Of a DNA stretch of 6,258 nucleotides, positions 1 to 6,258 are shown piece by piece. Made by a program: the position numbers and the translations under genes. Positions within the stretch are counted from its first letter, which is position 1, and each line of letters begins with the position of its first letter. Source of the stretch: an uncultured Dorea sp. (lineage in GTDB: Bacteria; Bacillota; Clostridia; Lachnospirales; Lachnospiraceae); assembly GCA_948844705.1 (NCBI GenBank), contig CAQNVT010000179.1, positions 1-6,258 of the forward strand. The letters run 5' to 3'. The notes beneath the pieces are model-generated. The model was given only the letters and a program-made list of their open reading frames with translations. It had not been told where the DNA came from and made no database searches.

Positions 1-946
1 CCGGGATTTTTTCATGATACATAGCTTCCGTCATGTTGGAAGTAAATATAATTAAATATCCATCAAGATTATGAGCAATGCCATGGCGGTCAGTAAATAC
101 ACCATCTTCAAGTAACTCATAGAAAAAATTATACACGCTGGGAGTAGCCTTCTCAAATTCGTCAATAAGAATGACCTTAGACTTCGACGTGTCTATTTTA
201 TTGATTAACTCGCCGCCTTCTTCACTTCCAATATATCCCAGAGGGGAGCCAATTAAGCTATTTAAAACCCCTTCGGTGGAATAATTGCCAAAGTTAATTT
301 TAATAAGCGGTTCCCCAGGAAATATTACTTGCGACACAAATTTAGCAAACTGTGTTTTACCAATACCTGAATCACCACACAACATGATGGATAGTATTTT
401 TCTTTCTCCCATTCCGTTTAAAAAAGAAAACTTTAATAAATTATGTTGAAAGTCTGATTTAAAAGCATCGTGCCCTCTAAGTTTCTCACAGATTTCTGTT
501 GCGAGAGTAGTTATGTTCTGGATATTTATTGTGGTCGGTTCCTCGCTTACTGTTTCGGCTAAGTCTTCCGCACTATCAATGGGAACTTTTTCTGAAAAGC
601 ACAATGGGAAAATGCCATCCACGTCTGATATGCGAGCATATTCTACACAATATTTCACCTTTCTAATTGAGGTAATGCGATGCATAAGGATTTCGAATGG
701 GAAAATAAGGTCTGGCCTAAATCTAAGCATTCTTACAATTGATGAAAGGTCTACATATGCTATCTGTTGCGATTCAAGTATTTTAGAAATCTTTCCGAGA
801 TTATACTGAAACGATATTCCTTCACATTGATCAATTAAATCTGACAGGGAAATAAGAGTTCCCGCCTCATGCAGCCCCTTTGCAGCAGATATTTCGTTGT
901 AAGTATATATTATGGAATTACTATTCAGATTTGATGTCGCAAAGGG
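1..946 (-). CDS. AAA+ ATPase, ClpA/ClpB-D2-like (AAA_2), partial at both ends
   Basis: This is an open minus-strand frame of about 315 codons that leaves the window at the left edge. Reading it shows Walker A GDSGIGKT (376-353), a ClpB-type loop PLGYIGSEEGG with the aromatic pore residue (GYIG at 238-227), Walker B VILIDEFEKA (175-146) and a sensor-1 stretch ending FTSN. In ClpA/ClpB these elements couple ATP hydrolysis to threading of a protein through a hexamer pore, so a protein-remodelling role is inferred; the substrate is unknown. The roughly 190 residues before Walker A show neither Clp N repeats nor a first AAA domain, so this is not an ordinary ClpB, ClpA or ClpC. I do not recognise that N-terminal part. 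No ATG, GTG or TTG occurs in frame before ATG at 730-728, which has no clear ribosome binding site, and protein-like sequence continues upstream of it to the junction. The 5' end therefore looks lost. The DNA is AT-richer than addBA. The arginine finger, sensor 2 and C-terminus lie outside the window. Confidence 0.8.
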
Positions 947-3534
947 CTCAACTTGTTCTTCAACACCTTCTTTACAAGGCTCGGGCTTTTGGTCCGCGCA
1001 TCCAGGTTCACCGCATCTAATCCTACCCCAAGGCTCTGATGCAGCACGACGCTGCTTCTTGCATCCTGCATATTAAAGCGTTTTCCCATACCGGCCGCAA
1101 ATACGACCGGAAATTCCAGTCCCTTGCTCTTGTGGATCGTCATAATACGCACCGTATCCGACTGCTCATCCTCAAGCGCGGCCTCGCCGTAATCCACATC
1201 ATATTTTCTGAGCTGCCCGATGTAGCGGATAAAATGAAACAATCCCTTATAGCTGGCAGATTCGAATGCCTTCGCCTTCTCCGAGAGCATCTCCAGATTG
1301 GCTCTTCTCTGCGCACCGCCCGGCATTGCCGATACAAAATCTCCATATCCCGTATCGGAAAGAATTTTCCGAAGCAGCTCATGTACCGGCGTATAGGGGA
1401 CCTTCTTCCGGAAGGCTTCCAGCTCTCCCAGACACTTTTCCAGCTTCTTCCTCATCCCTTCATCCTGCCCTTCCGCGCGGTAACAGAACACTGCCTCATA
1501 AAAAGGCAGCTCTTTATAACCGCTCTTTATAACTGCCAGCTCCTCCGCATTCAGTCCTCCGAAGGGCGATGAGAGCACCGCTGCCAGGGGAATATCCTGC
1601 TGCCAGTTATCAAGGACTCTCAGATAATCCAGCAGCACCCCGATCTCCTGGGTCTCAAAATAGCCTTCCCTGGTTCCTGCACTGGCGGGGATTCCTTCCT
1701 TATTAAGGACCTCGGCGAATACATCCGCAAAGCCCTTCACGCTTCTGGTCAGAATAACAATGTCCGAATAGCGGACCGGACGGAACGCGCCCGTTTCCTT
1801 ATCTACCACCTGATGCTCCTTAAGGAGGCTCCTGATACGTCCGGCGATTGCCCGGGCTTCAAGCTCCCGCTCCGAAAGCATGGGAAGCGCCGAAGCGCCG
1901 CCCGAACTCCCGCCGTTACTGTCACGGCCTCCGGAGGCGGCATTTTCCTTATCGATGTCAATAACAAAAACCTCTGTGCGTACATTTACTCCTGCCTTCT
2001 CCGCATCCGGATAGCCCGCCCCCGCGTACAGCGCCGCCTCATCATCATAGGCAATGCCCCCGAGACCTCTTGTCATGATCTGCCGGAAAATATAATTGAT
2101 GCTGTCAAGCACTTCTCCTCTGCTTCGGAAATTTTTATGAAGATCGATCCTCTGTTTTTCATTGTCTTCTGTCCGGTAGGTATCGAATTTTTCCATAAAG
2201 AGCTCCGGCCTTGACAGACGGAACCGATAAATACTCTGTTTTACATCTCCTACCATGAAAATGTTATAGCGTCCCTTACGGACAGTGGAGATACTGGTAA
2301 GTATCGCCTCCTGTATCAGATTACTGTCCTGATATTCGTCGATCATGATCTCCTTAAACTGCTGCTGGTACTCTCCGGCCACAGCGGAGGGGACGAGCCC
2401 GCCCTCCTCTCTTTTTGTCAGGATACGAAGCGCGTACTGCTCCATATCGGAAAAATCGATCATGTCCTTCCTTCTCTTCTCGGCCTCAAAGCTTGCTGCA
2501 AACTCCCTCACAAGCCCGGCCAGAACCTCCATGTAATCTCTGCAAAGCTTAAGATCTGAAAGATACCCTCCTGTCTCCTGGTAAAAATACTGGGCGGAGA
2601 GCTCGCCGACAAGCTCCTTCACCTCTTCCCTAAGCAGCTTTACACGCCCGCTCTTTTCCTCCGACACTGTCTTGTCCCGGTTGGCGGGAAGCCTCATCCA
2701 CGCGGGCTTCTGCATTTTTTCATTCACTCCCGAAAATGTGTCTGCACTGCAAAAATCCTCTATCATCTGCAGATCCGTAAGAATGGCTGTCTCATACACT
2801 GCCGGCCCGTCCGGCTCTCTGCAAAGATCGAGCGCACGCACAAGAAGCTCCTTTGCTTCCTTCAGACAGCGTCCGGTATTTTCCATAATAAGCCGGACAT
2901 ATGCACTTTTTTCGAGCTCCTCCGCTGTCTCTGCCTGATATGCAGACATGCAGTCTCTAAGCCATCCCTCCGAATCAGGATAGCTTCTGGAAAACTCATA
3001 GATCTTTAAAATCAGGTCATTCAGCCTCTTATCATTCCTCGTACCTCCGTATGCCGAGACAAAATCCAGAAATTCCGGCCTGGCAAGCTGGTACTGCTCC
3101 TCGAGGAGCGCATCAAGCACATCCTGTCGCAGGAGCTTAAGCTCCCCCTCCTCGCCGATCCGAAAGCCCGGATCCAGGTCGATCGTATGGAAATGATCCC
3201 GGATCACCGACAGGCAGAAGCTGTGAATCGTCGTAATCTGTGCATTGTGGATCAGGGTGGCCTGCTGCTTCAGATGCTCGTTTTCCGGATATTCCTCAAG
3301 CTTCCGTTCAATGGCTGTCCGGATACGCTCCTTCATCTCTGCCGCCGCTGCCTCTGTAAACGTCACGATCAAAAGCTGATCTACACTTACCGGGTCCGCG
3401 TCCTTCGTAAGCATCGTTATAATACGCTCTACAAGCACTGCCGTCTTTCCGGATCCGGCTGCCGCAGAAACAAGAATATTGCGCCCGCGAAGCTCGATGA
3501 CCTGCTTCTGCTCCTTCGTCCATGTCACACCCAT
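925..3534 (-). CDS. addA: AddA helicase-nuclease subunit, C-terminally truncated
   Basis: AddA is the UvrD-like 3'-5' helicase subunit with a C-terminal nuclease domain in AddAB, the cytoplasmic enzyme that resects double-strand breaks and prepares DNA for RecA. The sequence shows the Q-motif region WTKEQKQVI (5-13), Walker A SAAAGSGKT (23-31), motif Ia VTFTEAAAAEM (57-67), Walker B IMIDEYQDS (396-404), motif III MVGDVKQSIYRFR (427-439), motif IV HKNFRS (466-471) and motif V IMTIHKSKGLEFPVV (797-811). A Ser/Gly-rich linker lies at about 532-550. The start is ATG at 3534, 3 bases after the addB stop, with GGAGGTG 6 bases upstream. The protein has 869 residues, whereas the family usually has about 1200. 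Family-like sequence continues to about Ser863, then PLRHQI and a stop follow. Motif VI (the LYVALTRAKEK region, with the arginine that contacts ATP) and the nuclease domain are absent. From known UvrD-family mechanism I infer loss of helicase function and of this subunit's nuclease. Confidence 0.93.
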   Translation of the reverse strand: MGVTWTKEQKQVIELRGRNILVSAAAGSGKTAVLVERIITMLTKDADPVSVDQLLIVTFTEAAAAEMKERIRTAIERKLEEYPENEHLKQQATLIHNAQITTIHSFCLSVIRDHFHTIDLDPGFRIGEEGELKLLRQDVLDALLEEQYQLARPEFLDFVSAYGGTRNDKRLNDLILKIYEFSRSYPDSEGWLRDCMSAYQAETAEELEKSAYVRLIMENTGRCLKEAKELLVRALDLCREPDGPAVYETAILTDLQMIEDFCSADTFSGVNEKMQKPAWMRLPANRDKTVSEEKSGRVKLLREEVKELVGELSAQYFYQETGGYLSDLKLCRDYMEVLAGLVREFAASFEAEKRRKDMIDFSDMEQYALRILTKREEGGLVPSAVAGEYQQQFKEIMIDEYQDSNLIQEAILTSISTVRKGRYNIFMVGDVKQSIYRFRLSRPELFMEKFDTYRTEDNEKQRIDLHKNFRSRGEVLDSINYIFRQIMTRGLGGIAYDDEAALYAGAGYPDAEKAGVNVRTEVFVIDIDKENAASGGRDSNGGSSGGASALPMLSERELEARAIAGRIRSLLKEHQVVDKETGAFRPVRYSDIVILTRSVKGFADVFAEVLNKEGIPASAGTREGYFETQEIGVLLDYLRVLDNWQQDIPLAAVLSSPFGGLNAEELAVIKSGYKELPFYEAVFCYRAEGQDEGMRKKLEKCLGELEAFRKKVPYTPVHELLRKILSDTGYGDFVSAMPGGAQRRANLEMLSEKAKAFESASYKGLFHFIRYIGQLRKYDVDYGEAALEDEQSDTVRIMTIHKSKGLEFPVVFAAGMGKRFNMQDARSSVVLHQSLGVGLDAVNLDARTKSPSLVKKVLKNKLSPLRHQI
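940..951. other. Junction: addA sequence ends and AT-rich foreign sequence begins
   Basis: On the minus strand AddA-like codons run through Lys-Asn-Lys-Leu-Ser (960-946), where relatives as I remember them continue towards motif VI. From about 945 leftward that frame makes no AddA-like sense and stops at 927-925, while a frame one base away encodes the AAA+ protein. Base composition changes at the same place: 32 of 60 bases are G or C at 961-1020 and 19 of 60 at 901-960. I see no inverted repeat typical of an insertion-sequence end. A target duplication cannot be judged because only one edge is visible. The exact base is uncertain by several positions. Confidence 0.75.
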
Positions 3535-3537
3535 AAT

Positions 3538-6258
3538 CTACACCTCCCCATCCTTCGCTTCTTTTATCCCGGCCTCCTGCTTCATGGCAGCTATCGCTGC
3601 CTCCTTACTCATTTTACCGATATCGCGGTAGGAAAAGCCCGGTATCTTAATATCAAACCCGCACACATGCCGGTACCGGCAGTAATCGCACCCGCTCTCC
3701 TGTCCTCTCCGGTAGGGGAGCGCCGCCGTCTCTCCCCTCATGATCTGCCTGTGCGTATCCTGAACCTTCTTTACCGCATGCCGCATCATCACCTGGAATT
3801 CCTCCTCCGGCACCGCCTTTGAGTTTTTCGAAAGACTTCCGTTTTTGTTAAACTTGACCGGCGCCGCAAGAGATTCTCCCGCCATCTGCCGGTCCAGGTG
3901 GAAAAGCACCTCATCCTTCAGATTGATCATACCGTCCGGCTTAAGCTCCTTTAAAACCGCCCGGCCGATGTCTGCTTCATTTTCCGCTTTATCTACAAGC
4001 GGATCCTGAATCCGGTAGTAGAATACTCCTGCCGGGATAATCTCCTTTCCCGGATGCCTTCCCGCCTGCTCCTTAAGAGCCGCATCCATATACACCATCA
4101 GCTGCAGCTGCAGTCCGTGATAGAGTGCCACAACATCAAATGCCGTGCCCCCGGTCTTATAATCCAGCACCTTTACATAAATGTGATCCCCGTCCACGCA
4201 TGTGTCCACCCGGTCGATCTTGCCGTTTCCAAACCGGAACTCATACGCCGCCGGCACGAAATCTCCGGCCTTAAGCTGCTCGGTAAGCGCCCACACGGTC
4301 CGCGAGAGCATCCGCTTCATACGCACGATCATATACTCATTGCGCGCCGAGCTGTAAAGAACGGAATTTCCGTAATCCGCGATCGCCTCCTCGACGCTTT
4401 CCTCTATAAAGAACTCTCTTTGCTCCTCAGAAAGAGATATCCATGGAATTCCCGCCTCTTCTGCCTTACGTGAGAATCTCTCCAGTGCACTGTGACATAC
4501 ATTTCCCATATCCACTGCCTGGAATTCGTATTCCTGCCGCTCTCGCAGCGTGAGTCCATAGGTCAGGAAATGTGCAAATGCGCAGGCTGAAAACTGTTCG
4601 ATCCTCGTAATACTGTCTTCAAAGTGTTCCCCGTAAAGCCGCCTTGCCGTCGCCTCCGTAAGACCGTCCCCGGGGCGGCGATAATATCCGGCAAGAAGAA
4701 GCTTTTCCATCCTTTCCTTCCACTCCGGGTTTCTTAAATACCAGGAATAGAGCTCCTGCCAGGACCGGTCCATACCGGACGGGCTTAAAAATCCCCGAAT
4801 CAGCACATCCATCCCCATCTGCACGGTAAACTCCTGCATGGCAAGTGTCTTTTGCTCCTCATCCTGCACGGTAAGGAGCGGATACAGCTGCCTAAGCTCC
4901 TGCACCAGGTAGGACGGGCGCATGCTTTTCCCGTCAGAGGATACCTTACTGTAATATACCTCCAGCCTTTCGGATGGCTTTGTAAGATTCATATACAGAT
5001 AAAACTTCTGGATATATGCCTCCTCCTTTCCTCCCGGAGAAAGGGAGAGCTTCTCCTTTTTGAAGCAGTCTCTGTCCCGCTCCGAGAGAAGGCCGGTCCG
5101 AAGAAGGGTTCCCGGAAGATAAATGTCATTTGCCCCCACGAAAAATAATGCACGGATGTCCTTGAGCCTTGTACGCTTTACGTCCCCTGCTACCACCTGA
5201 TCTACCCCCGGAGGAATCACACCTACACGGGCCTCGGAAAGTCCGGCGTCTAAAAGCTTGCAATATTCGCTTAAGCTTACCGGCTCATCGCCTAAAAGCT
5301 CCACAAACTTTTCGAACAGCTCGATTAAGATACGGTAAACCTGAGCGTATTCCTTTGCCAGAGCAAATTCCCCTGCCGCCTGAAAGGCTTCCTCCTGCAC
5401 TTTAAGCTTTTTTTGAAGCTCCTCTTTTACCATAAACCGGTAAAGCGCCATGGTGATGTCCTTTACCGTCTTCTTCCTCTGCTTTAATGTAAATACCAGC
5501 TCGTCTGTTTTCTCCACAAACAGCACCCGGCAGTGATTCAATCTTTCAAGCTCCGCCTCCTTCATCCCCCTGAGACGGCGCACCCAGCGCTCCTGCCATT
5601 TCTTATAGCCCTTAATCCCGGTACCGGTCACGTAGTTTTCCATCCTGCAGACATCTTCATAAGCAATCCCGGTAAGATCCGTCCGGAGAAAGCGAAATAC
5701 ACTTTCACAGGTAAAATTCTGCTCCGCCATATTTAAAAGGCTTCGGATATATTCTACGAAAGAATTCAAAAGAATACTTCTCTTATGATCCATGAATACC
5801 GGAATATTGTAAGTTTCAAAGGCCTGCTCCAGATAATCCCCATATACATCCATGTTGCTTGCGATCACGCCGATATCACGGTACCGGAACCCCTCCCTCC
5901 TTACAAGCGCACGGATCTCCCCTGCCGCCGCAAGCGCCTCCTCCTTCGGATTTCTCGCCGCGTGGAGCCCGATCGCCTCCTGTTTCTTTTCAAAGGTTTT
6001 CCGGCCGTACCGGAAAAGATTGTGCTCTAAAAAGGCAAACGCTTCATTTTCACGGAAACGGTACGGCGTCTCTTCATACAGGCAGACCGGCTCGTCTATT
6101 TTGATCCCTTCTTCCTTTGTAATCGCCACAAGAGAGGTTACCATCTGTTTGCTCAGAGCAAAAAGCTGATAGGGATGCTTATACGCATAGGGATTCTCCC
6201 GTTGATCCATGATAACTGTCACGATCACCTTCCGGCAGTGAAGCATAAGCTCCCGCAG
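3538..6258 (-). CDS. addB: AddB subunit of the AddAB helicase-nuclease, 5' partial
   Basis: AddB partners AddA in double-strand break processing. In the family it carries an inactive helicase fold that recognises the Chi-type signal and a C-terminal nuclease that cuts one strand. About 906 residues are visible of an expected 1100-1170. The frame is open through the right edge, so the ATG at 6246 is an internal methionine and the N-terminal Walker A lies outside. Numbering from that methionine, the stretch HPYQLFALSK (24-33) and the segment VVAGDVKRTRLKDI (351-364) are typical of AddB. The PD-(D/E)XK nuclease residues are present: His585, Asp678 in GKIDR, Asp695 and Lys697 in LDYKTG, then LQLQLMVYMDA. 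Four cysteines suit the iron-sulfur staple: Cys555 in EQFSAC, then Cys853, Cys856 and Cys862 as C-x2-C-x5-C. The gene ends with TAG 3 bases before the addA start, so the two are almost certainly cotranscribed and translationally coupled. I see no frameshift or missing key residue. Confidence 0.95.
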   Translation of the reverse strand: MRELMLHCRKVIVTVIMDQRENPYAYKHPYQLFALSKQMVTSLVAITKEEGIKIDEPVCLYEETPYRFRENEAFAFLEHNLFRYGRKTFEKKQEAIGLHAARNPKEEALAAAGEIRALVRREGFRYRDIGVIASNMDVYGDYLEQAFETYNIPVFMDHKRSILLNSFVEYIRSLLNMAEQNFTCESVFRFLRTDLTGIAYEDVCRMENYVTGTGIKGYKKWQERWVRRLRGMKEAELERLNHCRVLFVEKTDELVFTLKQRKKTVKDITMALYRFMVKEELQKKLKVQEEAFQAAGEFALAKEYAQVYRILIELFEKFVELLGDEPVSLSEYCKLLDAGLSEARVGVIPPGVDQVVAGDVKRTRLKDIRALFFVGANDIYLPGTLLRTGLLSERDRDCFKKEKLSLSPGGKEEAYIQKFYLYMNLTKPSERLEVYYSKVSSDGKSMRPSYLVQELRQLYPLLTVQDEEQKTLAMQEFTVQMGMDVLIRGFLSPSGMDRSWQELYSWYLRNPEWKERMEKLLLAGYYRRPGDGLTEATARRLYGEHFEDSITRIEQFSACAFAHFLTYGLTLRERQEYEFQAVDMGNVCHSALERFSRKAEEAGIPWISLSEEQREFFIEESVEEAIADYGNSVLYSSARNEYMIVRMKRMLSRTVWALTEQLKAGDFVPAAYEFRFGNGKIDRVDTCVDGDHIYVKVLDYKTGGTAFDVVALYHGLQLQLMVYMDAALKEQAGRHPGKEIIPAGVFYYRIQDPLVDKAENEADIGRAVLKELKPDGMINLKDEVLFHLDRQMAGESLAAPVKFNKNGSLSKNSKAVPEEEFQVMMRHAVKKVQDTHRQIMRGETAALPYRRGQESGCDYCRYRHVCGFDIKIPGFSYRDIGKMSKEAAIAAMKQEAGIKEAKDGEV
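3541..3547 (-). promoter_or_regulatory. Ribosome binding site of addA
   Basis: GGAGGTG on the minus strand, a near-perfect Shine-Dalgarno match, ends 6 bases before the ATG at 3534. It lies inside the last codons of addB, which encode the terminal Gly-Glu-Val. This fixes the addA start and makes translational coupling between the two genes likely. Confidence 0.85.

Noticed and set aside
513..809. A 98-codon plus-strand frame in the AT-rich left part.
   Set aside because: It lies antisense to the well-supported ATPase frame and has no recognisable motif or clear ribosome binding site.
835..883. AAGGGG followed by ATG at 870-868 as a start for the ATPase gene.
   Set aside because: That ATG is out of frame with the ATPase and reaches a stop after 11 codons. 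Good protein-like sequence also lies upstream in the ATPase frame.
900..945. A promoter in the AT-rich stretch just left of the junction (TAATATAT-like -10).
   Set aside because: The nearest TTGCGA-like -35 is about 24 bases from the -10 candidate, too far for a normal promoter, and AT-rich DNA gives such matches by chance.
1039..1572. A 177-codon plus-strand frame inside addA.
   Set aside because: It is antisense to helicase coding sequence with clear family motifs and shows no protein-family signature of its own.
3187..3822. A 211-codon plus-strand frame across the addB-addA boundary.
   Set aside because: It is rich in Arg, His, Leu and Cys in a way typical of antisense shadows, and it covers two confidently identified genes.
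6244..6246. ATG at 6246 as the addB start.
   Set aside because: The frame stays open upstream to the window edge, and the sequence after this methionine matches the interior of AddB, not its N-terminus.

Overview
The window holds three reading frames, all on the minus strand: the recombination and repair pair addB-addA (about 946-6258) and, on the left, the middle of an unrelated AAA+ ATPase gene (1 to about 946). The addBA part resembles a Clostridia/Lachnospiraceae-type Firmicute. The grounds are the AddAB (RexAB-type) enzyme in place of RecBCD, addB directly before addA, a strong GGAGGTG ribosome binding site, and protein wording close to what I remember of Lachnospiraceae AddA/AddB. The genus cannot be read from the sequence.

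From right to left, in transcription order: addB enters at the right edge already inside its coding region, so its N-terminal part with the Walker A motif lies outside. It runs to a stop at 3540-3538 with its nuclease and iron-sulfur motifs intact. addA starts 3 bases later at 3534 and keeps family-like sequence through helicase motif V. It then loses the family sequence near position 946 and stops at 925 after a few foreign codons. Motif VI and the whole C-terminal nuclease domain are missing.

Left of about 946 the DNA becomes clearly AT-richer: by hand count 65 of the first 180 bases are G or C, against about 100 of 180 at 3541-3720. It encodes a ClpA/ClpB-D2-like AAA+ module (Walker A, GYIG pore loop, Walker B, sensor 1) that lacks its own start and runs off the left edge. 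The 3' end of addA and the 5' end of the ATPase gene are therefore both missing at one breakpoint. This is the main anomaly. It may be a real rearrangement, the edge of a foreign island, or an assembly or cloning chimera; the window alone cannot decide.

AddA and AddB normally form one heterodimeric helicase-nuclease that processes double-strand DNA ends and loads RecA. In the state seen here AddB looks competent but AddA should be inactive or badly impaired. I see no RNA genes, CRISPR array, insertion-sequence ends, riboswitch or terminator. No gap longer than 300 bases lacks coding sequence.
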